DNA of 64,000 bases. Source: Ischnura elegans. Its lineage: Eukaryota > Arthropoda > Insecta > Odonata > Coenagrionidae. The stretch covers positions 91,149,954 to 91,213,953 of the forward strand of contig NC_060256.1 in the NCBI RefSeq assembly GCF_921293095.1, read 5' to 3'. Under the pieces are notes generated by a model. The model had not been told where the DNA came from. It did not search any database and saw only the letters and a list, made by a program, of their open reading frames with translations. Both the position numbers and the translations under genes were made by a program. This document shows positions 20,801-33,700 of the stretch, piece by piece (within the stretch, counting starts at the first letter, position 1; the number at the start of each line of letters is the position of its first letter).

Positions 20801-23800
20801 CAATATTTTTTAGAATGAGTATGTAAACAGCCATAGGCGGATTCAAGGGAGTACGGGGGCACGTGCCCCCCCCCCCACCCTGACGCTTAAAAAATAGACA
20901 AATTTTTTTGTACCGTTATCATTAAGTTCGTTATGTTTTGTGTATTACGGAGCCCCAATAATTTAATTTCATATTAATAACTTTCATTTAAAAAAAAAGA
21001 GAATATATCGTACAGTAATTGTTTTATCTTGTCTTTAATCTCAAGTGTGAGAAGATCGTTTACCTGTCAGATCCTTGTGCCCCCCAGAAAAATATCGCGG
21101 ATCCGCCCATGCTAAAAAGCCACCTTGCAATTTTATTCCGCTCTTTTTTTTACTTATGCATACTTATACAATTTCTATTTCTATCGTACTTGCCAATGGT
21201 CATTGAACACGCTTTTCAATTTCATTCCTATACGAGAAACAATGTACTCAATGTGTGAGTGTGGCAGAACTGTCTGAAACGAGGAAGTATTTCGAAAAGT
21301 CGATCTTTTCCTCTGCATCGGACAGTCTTTGTTCGACCTTGGATTCTTCAACCATCCGTTGCATCGGCGACTTTCAGAATTGCGCTCAACTGAAGGCCAA
21401 ATGCCTCTCATGCTTCACTGGGTGCAGTTGTAATTGAGGCAATGCCAGACACGCTGTGATGCACATTAGCGTCTCGCGTCGGTTCGTTGGTGCTGCGGAA
21501 CTTAGTATAATCCTCTAAATGCCTACTCAAGCTCTGAGGCGTAACTAGGAGCCTACACAGCTCCTGGAATCTCTGACTAGGTATAAAGTACCCAATGTTC
21601 ACCACCCGATAGCGTTCAAACTTAGCTGTGTGATAGAAAACGAAATTTGAATATGTATGTACGTGTTTTTGTGCAATATTTTGAGCCCGCCGCGTGGACG
21701 GCGGTGAAATTAGATGAATGGACTTAAGAAATAAATTCCCCTGGACCGGGATTCGAACCACCGACCGGGCCAATGCGAAGACCACCACTCTATTCGATGG
21801 CCCTGAAAGCCAAAGCTAAGTGCTTCGGGTCCAGGAAAATTTTTTTGTTCAAATTTCATTTGTCAATAGTATGGTACTAGTATAATGGTATTTTTGATTC
21901 CTATAGGTATATTTTCTGTTCCTTCACTTTGCTCTTAGGTTGGTAATATTTTGATTCATTTATTTTATTTGTCTAGCCACCATCAGATTTCCTACTTTTA
22001 GCAATATGTTGTAAGTAAAAAAATAATAGAGGCACAAAGGTTAAGAAAACACTTAGCTGTTTCACAAAATAAAATATATTGCGACCGGTTTCGATACAGC
22101 GTATCATCATCTGGCCAGATGATGATACGCTGTATCGAAACCGGTCGCAATATATTTTATTTTGTGAAACAGCTAAGTGTTTTCTTAACCTTTGTGCATC
22201 ATGAAGGAGTTTCACCATGTTACGCCAACCACCATCGCATTCAAAATAATAGAGGTTAAATTCGTGAATACGAGGTACAGGAAAATGTTTACTAGGGTCT
22301 ATCCTGAAATTTTCAAGACGATAGCAGTTCGAAAGAAGTCCTTCGTCACGAAAATAGACCGGTCGAGCAGTAATGATTCGTTCTCTTACGGTTATTTGGG
22401 TGTTGAAACTGCAAGACGGGGGGGAAACAGGATATTCGTGCTTTGCTTCGCTTTCCTTCGCCCGAAACCGAATTTCCAGCCTTGGAAGTATTTAAGTCTT
22501 TAGAAAGTGTCACTCTCGAATTTTACATTTGAGGATTCTCCAGCCGGTAGTGCTGCGAATCGGAGGCACTTCTCTTGCGATTAAGTCGTTGAATGCCATC
22601 TCTTTGTGCACTTTCTCCGTATGCCTCCAGTGCTATTACTGGCGGAGGCCGAATGTCAATAGGGTGGTTTCCTATTATTTTTTTATTGCCTAAATCGAAA
22701 TATTATTACCCCTGGAGTACGTATATCACGCTTTTAGATTTTTAAATGACGATATCTATTTTTCGCGATTAAATGAAAAGTGAAAAATTTCAAGCGCGCG
22801 AAAACGCGACGGGTAAGTATGAATGCTGGGAAAACTCCGCGTGACGTCGTTCTGGTTCCCGCTGCCGCAAGTGAGGTGACCTTGGGGCGAGGCTTTGAGC
22901 GCTGATACGACGCAGGATGCTAGCAGGTAGCGGAGTACCATGCTAGCTGGTAGCGCTTGGCTTAAATAAGGATTATTAATACCTTATCAAACGAAGAAAA
23001 CTTTCCGACCTTAGCCAGTTTTAATAGGTGATTATTAAGACATGTTTCTCTGAGCTCTGTGCCTCATGCATGCATTGGTAACCTCAGACGATTTATAACT
23101 CCTATCTACTCCTAAAGAAACTAGGTCCCTGTGACGTCACATGGAGTGGCATCGCATGGGCGCCAATAATCGCAGAAAACAGAGGTTTTCAAAGGATTCG
23201 AAGGTTATCGAGGCGGCAAGTCAAACATTACTGCGTGAGGCGAGTCCCAAGATTGCGCTATTATATTGATGGACCGTGTTTTAAATGGACTAAAAATACT
23301 TATATTTATCTTCGTTAGTATTTAGAAAAACATTAATAAATATTGACTCGAGAGACATATTTCCAAATTTCACCGTGTATAGATTGAGACTTACACCAAA
23401 ATTCAACTCTCATTGTTTAGTTTTTCAGAGTTTCCACAAAGTATTTGCACCTATTACAATTACATTCCAATCTATATCAATCTACACAGGCGAAGGAAAA
23501 CTCCAAACCAAACAAGCTGGCACATGGCAATCATCACCTATGTCACATAATGTTATTACCACTTCTAATATCTCCCGTATATTAAGAATCGCTGAATTTT
23601 AGCCTATTTTATATGACTGTTCAGAAGAGAATGACGCTTATCATGAATGGTATGGTTATCTGGTGACACGGTAAGGGAAGAAGACGCTTCGAAAATCCCT
23701 CGTCAGTCATAAGTTTTTATGGGTAGCTTCGATTGAAAGCGTGGCCAACAATCGCTCCGAAAAACCTCCGCTCTGTGCTACCAGTTGGCCTCTGGATGTG

Positions 23801-26800
23801 ATATCAGCGACCTCGCATAAAACTTACAGAAGTCGCCACTTGCGTCTGTCATGGAAAGAGCGCGTAGAAAAATAATCTCTAATTAGGGCTGTAAACCGAA
23901 GTTCATATTCGTGATTTACACAATTTATGACTTTGCAATGCTTTCCTCACGATTTTAAGTATTATTTAGTTTACAAATATTGAGAATGAATGGATCGCTC
24001 TCACCTCATCGCCCTCATGCGGACGTATTTGAAAACCGATTAAAATGATCCCGATAAGTGGCAACAAAACTCATTCTTCTACGGGACGAACGTATCTCTC
24101 AGCTATCCTCTCTCTACTACCCTTGAGGACACTATCCCTTGGTGCACATGCGTGTTAATAGCGCTATATGCGGCATGGAAAAAGGTTCGTCGTGCAATAT
24201 TTTAGCGGGTTGCAAAAGTGAAGTTAATGTTGAGTTTTAACGTAAAATCCTTGCGATGGACTTGTACAAAAGAGAAGGTTCCCGCTACAAGTGGCTGAAT
24301 AGAGAACCCCAGTCAAAGCAGAAACAGATCGTATCGAAGTAGACGATTTTTATTGGCATGCCTATAAAACTATTGCCCACTACTCCTGCAGGAGTAGTGG
24401 GCAATAGTTGTTGTGGGATATCCCCACCATAAAGCCAAGTTCTAGGTACGCAACCGATTGAAGTCATACAACAAATTTCGAGGTCTACCGGTGTTAATCC
24501 TTCCACCCAACTTCCGAACAAGAAGCTTCACCTTTCACCTTCTCCATTTTTCTCAAAACCCAGATTTTGAATGCCTCCAGTACCTTCTCGTCATCATTAT
24601 TAGTGTCCACGTTTCCGCACCGTATAGCTCTACACTCCAGATCAAACTCTTCACTATCCTTTTCTTTGAACTCTTACGTAGCGATCCCCTCAGAAGCTCC
24701 TCATGAAAGCCTCCTTTTCTAAAGGCCGTTTTACACGGTACACGGAATTGCGCAGTCTGACGTACGTGTGAAGGCGCAATCAAAATTGCGTCGTGTAAAG
24801 CGGTGAATTGCTAAAACACATGCGAGAATGCGTGGATGCGAGACGGCAAAATAGCCCCTGTTCTAATTTCGTTCATGCATTCGCGCAATTCCACGCCATT
24901 TTAGAAATTAATGCAGCTCTAACCTGCGCAATTCCGTGTACCGTGTAAAACGGCCTTAAGCCAAGCGTGGCGTTACAGTTACTGTTGGTGGCCATGCTTT
25001 CTGGTTGGCTTATTATTAACTTTTCAGAGATTCCACCTTTTTGCTGAACACAGTTTTTGCCCCTTTGGGTTTTACGGAGTCAGGTATTTCTACGTGTCAT
25101 AGCTTCTGATAACGATGGACCCTTCCTTTGCAATCGGAACCCTTGTCCTTGTAAATGAGGGGGGTGAGAAGCTAAGGGGTACAAGTGATTTTTTTCTCAA
25201 CAGAGTTAAGTACAGTTAATTGTTAAAAGAAACACACAAAAACCTGGTTGCTAAAGGAAACGAGTGAGTCTCTGTTCTGTATTGACATCGAGTGGAAAAT
25301 GAAATGCACTACGAAACGTCTAATTGATCTCATTTGTTTTCTATACCTAATTTCTGTACCTAATTCTGTGTAGAAAACAGAAATCACTCTTACCCCCCCT
25401 TGGCTCCTCACCCACCCATATGCTATCACCTCCGAAGCCTTACAATTCCGTGTTTAGGCTTCTGAAGTTAATACGGAAATTTTAACTGCTGGACGTAAAC
25501 TCTCCGCATTGGATTTCATTTCACCGGCTTAAGTAACGTCAAGGACTTATGAAAGTGGCCTTGGATATGATTGTTACGGCGAATAAATTGATCCTATCGA
25601 CTTTTTTTTTGCGGAGTTTGCTTCTTGATTAATTCTTGCATCTGGGGCGAGTCTGTTGAATAAACCTGAAATGCATGGTCATTTTCACGAACAAATTCAT
25701 GGTAGGGCGGGTATTTTAGGAATTTCTTGCTCCATCTTTTGTGACCGTCGCATTTTCCGTACCTCTGCACTCACTATAATTCCCTACTACTCACACAGAC
25801 AAAAATATGCATTGTATTTCATCTTATTAATAAGCCTAATGATACGTTTTAGTAATAAATTAAAAGTAAAGAAGTTTTCTTATCATTGAAAATCGTTGCT
25901 CAAGTGTTCTCCAGGCTCATTGAAAAAAAATGATCATGTGATACGGACAAATGCGATGGTGGTTGGCGTAACATGGTGAAACTCCTTCATGATGCACAAA
26001 GGTTAAGAAAAGACTTCGCTGTTTCACAAAATAAAATATATTTGCGACCGGTTTCGATACAGCGTATTGTCATCTGGCAGTTACAAGTATCAGTACCTAC
26101 ATAGAATTTATACCCTTGAAGGCGTTAGAGGGGCGGTAGAGTGGAGGTGGAGAATGCCAGAAAAGAACTGCGAGATGACGATACGCTGTATCGAAACCGG
26201 TCGCAAATATATTTTATTTTGTGAAACAGCGAAGTCTTTTCTTAACCTTTGTGCATGTGATACGGACATTCATTGATAATTATCAGTCATTGTTAATCAA
26301 ATTTGCTCATTTATTGATTTTTTTCTTCCAAAGATATTTTGCATCATTCGCTCTTGATCTTAAATAAATTAATTTAAAATTTTGGTCATATCGCATCCAC
26401 ACGCTTGCCGCGTCAACGTACTTTCCGGCGGCACGCTGGAAAACAACAATTCAAATTCGAGGTTGCAAGTTGGAGCAGGATTTTAATTTAGATTCACAAT
26501 GTAGGAGCTTCATAGAATGACGTGGTATAAGCCACTCGGCGGAACTATCTACTTCTCTACGTTTATGTAAAATATTTGCTGAAAACAGGCTCCGCCATCT
26601 AAGGTTAATAATGACATAAAATCTTTGAAAACCCTGCGATTGGAATAAAAATAAGCGTACATTAACATGGTATAACATTTTAGTTAATAAAGCAATCCGT
26701 AAAACCACTGCTCGAGGATAAAGTTGGCAATTTTCAGAATACATCGAGGGTGGTCCAGTTGCGTAGCCAGGAATTTCGTTCGGGGGGTCCAAAACCAGGG

Positions 26801-29800
26801 GGGAAAATTTTTGGAAAACCGGGCACTAAGTAATGGGTTTTTAATTAATTTTAACACTTTTCATGATCAAAAAACCTTCATTTGTTAAAGAAACATTTTG
26901 TAAATTCCTCATTTTTCAATATTTTGTTTTCTTTTATGAAGGATAATAATTGTGTTTTTATATTTCGGGGGAGGGGTTCCGGACCTTTAGTCCGGACCCC
27001 CTGGCTACGTCACTGGGGTGGTGGATTTACTCTAAATTTCTTCAACTTTGACCTCGTATATATTTTTAACGTTAGGGCACAGGAAATAATAAATTGGGAA
27101 AATTGTGTACAATTTATTAGAGAATGTTTTATGGGAAGTTTCAATTTCTTAGCTCAAATAAATCGATTTTGAGGTTTTGGCCAGCTTTTTTTCGATTCTA
27201 CCCCACTGTGCGTCGGGGCAAAATCCGATGTACCACGCGGCATACATCCGTGTGTTACTCTAAAATAATTTTGTTTTTATGTGTTAACACTTGATAGGTG
27301 AAATGGTATGTTGTAGAATAATTCAGACTACTCAGGTTTATATAAGTTGTTACGAAACACACACACACGACCGCAACAGGCGACAAAGATTACGCGACGA
27401 ACACATCCGGCAGAAACTTTTCTCGGCTGGAATTCATTAATTAGAAAGCGCCACAGCTGATAGCGATCCGAAGGCTTAGTCACTTGTTGTTCCACCCATA
27501 GAGTAAGAATTGTTCCGCGTTTGCCTTCAGGAAAGGGATTTTAAGAGTGGGAGCCCAAGCCTATCGTGTAGCCGTTTCAGAGTTATCGCTTGTATTCATT
27601 CTCTGAAATTCTCGGAAAGGGCGCGGGGGCGGGTGGTTACTATGCAGGAGCGGGTTTTGTTATTCTGGAGAGAAAATATCGACTGGAGAGCGATTCATGG
27701 GATCGATGCAGAGCGTTGGGTCTCCGACCCTTGAACTTGGAAACTCTTTTTCTTGCTTCTAACTGAAATAGCCGTGCTTATTTGGTAGTGCAACTCAGGG
27801 CGAATGATCAGGGTGGATATAGATCCTGTTGAACCTCCATAGAAATTAGCAGATACACTATCAATAATTTCTATACACGTTAATAAATTAATGAGAACCA
27901 AAGGTGGTGCAGGTTGTATGATCTAATAATTATTATGTCTTTTCTGCTCAGTAAATTGGCTATTCGTATTGTTCTCCGAGATTTATTGTCTGTCTGTTGG
28001 CCATTTGTCCTTGGAATGGTGAAAAATTCCATTGACGGGAATCAATAAAATAACGATTTTGAATGATCATACTTCATCTCAAATTTTAAAATTATAAATT
28101 CAGAAAATTATAAAATAGGTTACATTTATACAAGAGATCTCAATGTGGCTGCGTTGTTTGCACCATCAGTTGTTGGCTTCAGCGCATGATACCAAGTGTT
28201 AGATAGGAAAATCCGTAGTTATTTGAATGGTCTGGTGGGTATCATAGGGTGGTTTCCTGGTATTTTTTTATTGCCTAAATCGAAAGAGTATTACTCCTGG
28301 AGTAGGAATTTCACGCTCTTAGCTTTTCTAATGACGATATCTATTTTTCGCAATTAAACTAAAAGTGAAAAATTTCAAACGCTCGAAAACGCGACGGCTA
28401 AGTAGGAATGATGGGAAAAAGTCCGTGTGACGTATTTATGGTTCCCGCTGCCGCCTTGTGAGGTGACCTTGAGGAGAGGCTTGAGCGCTGATACGACGCA
28501 GGCTGCTAGCAGGTAGCTGAGTACCCAGCTAGCAGGTAGCGCTTGGCTTAAATATGGATTATTTCTACTTTATCAAACGAAGGAAACCCTCCGACCATAG
28601 GTTATTTTAATAGGTGATTATTATGGGATGTTTCCCTGAAGTCTGTGCCTCATGTATGCATTGGTAATCTCAGACGATGTAAAACTCCTATCTTCTCGTG
28701 TAGAAACTAGGTCCCTGTGACGTCACGTGGAGTGGAATCGCATGGGCGCCAATCTGACCTTTTTCAAATGAGGATAAAATTGACCATTGCCATTCGTCTA
28801 AACCGGTATTTCTAAAACCAAATAATTTGTGTGTTATGAATACACTAATGGTGGGTAACGAATCGCAATCAATGCATTTCGTTTTCTTTGATGAAGGAAA
28901 CTACCCTATTGGCTGATCACGACACATGGTCTGCTTTCAATTTGTTTACTTGTTAGATGCAAATGTCATTTGCATGACGTTGAATGCTCAAAAAGGAGAA
29001 GAAGTGTCATTTACTCAAAAACAGACTTTTATAAACTATATTAATAATTATTTCAGTCACTACTCTTTTTCCATTTATCATGATAATCTAATTATTTTAA
29101 TTATATTTTCCAATATGGAAATCAATATTTTGTTACCGAATATTCTTGAGTGTTCTTTTTTTGTATATTAACCCAGACGACAAACTTCAGCTTATTCCGT
29201 GCGCGGCGTAAGCTCCATTTTACTGCTTTTTATTGAGTGGTTGTAATGCATGTGAGAGATGGCCGTATTATCAAGAAAGCACTCAAGAACCCTACAAGTA
29301 GGGTTCTCAAGAACCAGCTCTCAAGAACCCTACATGTAGGGTTCTTGAGAGCAGCAATGGTTTAAAAATAGTTCGCACTAATGGTACGTTCTCTGCAGCC
29401 AGGTTGACCTTGCTGGGCCACCGGTTGTGATGTTGCTGCTTGTCATGACCCAATCATGAGAATCATGGCTCATTCGCGTGATAATCATAGTCCAAATGCG
29501 AGAAATGGTCTCAGGGGATTTGGGGGACGTGGGATTATTGCGGCATGCCAGTGTCTGGGCTTTCCTTTGCGAGAGTTTTGCGAATGGGAACCACAGTGTT
29601 GTAGGGAGAGAGGAATTAATTGTGGCTTGCTTTTCTTTCTTCCGTTTGGTGGGAAGGCTGTTTTTGATCCGTTTTTGCCAGTGGCGGCTCGTGAGACAAA
29701 TGCTGGGAGGGGAAAACTCCACCGGGGGAAGGGTGGGGTAATTTTTTAAAGAATATTTTGCTTATTTTATTGAGTTTTTCAGGCAATCTAGAGACCACTA

Positions 29801-30671
29801 ATACACAAGACGGTCACTAACACCAAAACACTAGCAGTCACTAACTCGATTAACTCAACTACAACTCGGCCTATTTACATTAAAACTATTTACACGTAAT
29901 TAGTCAACTGGTCACCAAAACAAGGTATTCTGCAACACTGCAACACCAAGATTATACGGCTGCCGGCCCCTGCGGTGATGTCAACTCACTCCTTCTGCGC
30001 ATGCTCGGCCGGCGTCCCAAGACTTCCATAAGACACAAGCTTTTGTTAAGACGCGTCATAGCACCAGCAGCCCCCACCACTACCACTTTCCATATAACTG
30101 CATGGTGATGGATTGGGACGTTCTGGTCAGGGCCCCGTGGCTACAAATGCGAACTTCTCGCGCTATTTTTGAGTGTTTTTCCTACACTCTCGATGTATGC
30201 GATTGAAAAAACAGCTTGGTTGATAGATGTATAATTACAATTGAATGGGTATTTAATTTTTTTTTCCTTTTCCAAATCTTTGGTATGGGCGGCGTCCGAG
30301 AATCCTTATGGGCCAGCCGCCACTGGTTTTTGCATGTTTTTTTTTACTCGCAAATTTACGCAATGTCGAGCTGCAGCGCTGGGACAAAGTCGAAAATGTG
30401 AGTGCAGAAATTCTGCGTCGAACGCAAACTATGCGATATATTTTCGAAAGCGTGCATCTTGTCATGCGACCCTTGCTACAAACGTTATATATATATATAT
30501 ATATGTTACTTATGAAAAACACCACAGGTGATATGAATATAAATAAATGCCATGATAGGCCACAAAAACACAGACACAAATAAAAGAGGACTCACACGTT
30601 GGGTCTTCGTCAGGAAGGAATTTTGTCGGGAAGAAATTATTTGTGTCTGTGTTTTTGTGGCCTATCATGGC

Positions 30672-30711
<40 letters not shown>

Positions 30712-33700
30712 GTTTGAAATAAACTCACACGAGCATTATAAATAATGTAAAGGAACTTCTTCTTGCCCTGGGGTGGGCACACAAAAAAACTTAGAAATTG
30801 ACAGAAAAACGAAAAATAAAATAAAAGTGAGGAACCTACGGGGAAAGGTTGTTTTTACAAATTTTCGATGGGACGCAGCCCATCTTTCTCAAGTGAGAAG
30901 AGGAGGGAAAGTGAGGAAAGGGCATAAGGAAGGGTTCAAGGGAGAGGGCTAAGATGGAGGGAGGAAAAACGGTGGACGGGGATTGGTTGTTCTTTCTAAT
31001 GGGCGCGGTTGATTCCTGGACCAGAAAACGCACGGAAAGCCCATATGCATGCCTGTTCCAAGTCCTTCAGCTCTAGGGGGGTGGTAGATGGGGGGAGGGA
31101 GGCTAATATTCCCACTTTATAGCATTGGTCAAACATAGCTTTGTGGGAGGAAGCATGAACGGCGACTGGAAGGGAAGCAGAAACAGAAGAAACGCTATTG
31201 CATGAAGAGCGATGCCCGTTCATTCGGATGCAAAGGGGAGTGGTGGATAAGCCGATATAAAAAGCGGGGCATTTCTGGCACAACAGTATATACACAATGT
31301 TTTTTGTTGTGCAAGAAATGTCCGACACAGAGGGGAGAGGGAAGGCAAGGAATTGATCGGGAAGGGGTTCGGTGATGAGGATGTGACAAGTTTTGCATCT
31401 TGCACGGTTGCAGGGCGAGGGCTGTGGTTTAATATAGGTACTTTGTTTGGGCAGTGGTTTGGTTGTTTTTAAGATGCTGGCCAGATTTGGTGGTCTTTTA
31501 AAAACGAGTGAAGGGCATCGCGGGAAAAATCTGGAAGTGGTTGTGTTGTCTGAGAGGACGGGGAAAAGGTCTTTTATGGTCCTACGCAATACGTCCACGC
31601 CCGGAAAAAAGGTCGTACAGAGAGAAAGAAACTGCGACGAATTGTCCCCGCCTAGTTTTTTCGGGACATATGATTTTTTTCGGATCTTATTCCGGAGGAG
31701 GGGTTCCGGGTAACCCCTTCTCCTGAGAGCATGGTGTAAATTTGAAAGGAATCTATTAAGGGAGTCTGGATTGTTACATATTCTGTGACCACGGATGGAA
31801 AGAGAAAAAGGGAGGGAGCGTTTTGTATGTGTCGGATGACAGCTATTGTAGTGTAGATATTGCTGTTTGTTTGTGTTTTTAATGTGTACAGATGTGTGAA
31901 ATTTATTTTTTGTGAGAAAGATGTCTACATCAAGGAATGTGACATGAGTGGAGGAGGAATATGAAGTAAAATTTACAGATGAAAATGAATTGAGGCAGGA
32001 GATGAAAGTGATTAGGGATTCCATGCCATGTGGCCACAAAAGAAAGATATCATCTATATATCGGACCCAAAGGGTGGGTGTGAGTGGGTATTGGGAGAGA
32101 AAAGACTGTTCTAGACGGCCAAGAAAAAGGTTGGCATAGGACGGACTGAACCGGCTCCCCATAGCGCACCCCTTAGACTGTGTGTAGTGATTGTTATTGA
32201 ACGAGAATGAATTGTGTTTCAATATTATCTCGGAGAGGTCGACGAGAAACTTTGTGCTCGGAATCTGTGGAGTGGAGCGCTGCTCAAGGAAGTGTTCGAG
32301 AGCGGAGAGGCCCTCTGTGTGTGGTATGGAGGTGTAAAGAGATGTGACGTCGATGGTCGCCATTATGACGTCTTTGTCTCCAGGAAGGGTGGTCGAGTGA
32401 AGGCGTTGGAGGAAGTGATACGTGTCTTTAATGTATGAGGGAAGAGAGTGCACTATGGGTTGGAGGTAATGGTCAACAAAAGCGGAAATTCGTTCTGTGG
32501 GAGATTGAATGGAAGAAACTATCGGACGGCCGGGATTATTAGCTTAGTGTATTTTAGGTAGTATGTAAAAATGAGGGCTTCGGGGGTTGGAAGGTGATAG
32601 TAATGCGATGTCTTGGGTTGTTAGTCCTTCATGTGGTCCGTTTTCCTCGAGGAAAGAAAGAATCTTCTCTCGGTATTGGGGATTGGGATCAGCAGGGATG
32701 GGTTGGTACGCCGAAGCGTCGGACAATTGCCTAAGCGCCTCGTTGTTGTAGTCAGCCGCATTCATCACGACCACCGTAGACCCTTTGTCTGACGGAGTGA
32801 TGACGATGTCCGGGTTACGGATGAGGGAATTTAATGCCAACTTTTCTGTTCGCGAAAGATTGTCCCTAGGTTTAATTGATTTAATGAAAGATTTGTCCGA
32901 AAATTTAGAGAGGAGGAGATTTCATTAAATCAATTAAACCTAGGGACAATCTTTCGCGAACAGAAAAGTTGGCATTAAATTCCCTCATCCGTAACCCGGA
33001 CATCGTCATCACTCCGTCAGACAAAGGGTCTACGGTGGTCGTGATGAATGCGGCTGACTACAACAACGAGGCGCTTAGGCAATTGTCCGACGCTTCGGCG
33101 TACCAACCCATCCCTGCTGATCCCAATCCCCAATACCGAGAGAAGATTCTTTCTTTCCTCGAGGAAAACGGACCACATGAAGGACTAACAACCCAAGACA
33201 TCGCATTACTATCACCTTCCAACCCCCGAAGCCCTCATTTTTACATACTACCTAAAATACACAAAGCTAATAATCCCGGCCGTCCGATAGTTTCTTCCAT
33301 TCAATCTCCCACAGAACGAATTTCCGCTTTTGTTGACCATTACCTCCAACCCATAGTGCACTCTCTTCCCTCATACATTAAAGACACGTATCACTTCCTC
33401 CAACGCCTTCACTCGACCACCCTTCCTGGAGACAAAGACGTCATAATGGCGACCATCGACGTCACATCTCTTTACACCTCCATACCACACACAGAAGGTC
33501 TCTCCGCTCTCGAACACTTCCTTGAGCAGCGCTCCACTCCACAGATTCCGAGCACAAAGTTTCTCGTCGACCTCTCCGAGATAATATTGAAACACAATTC
33601 ATTCTCGTTCAATAACAATCACTACACACAGTCTAAGGGGTGCGCTATGGGGAGCCGGTTCAGTCCGTCCTATGCCAACCTTTTTCTTGGCCGTCTAGAA

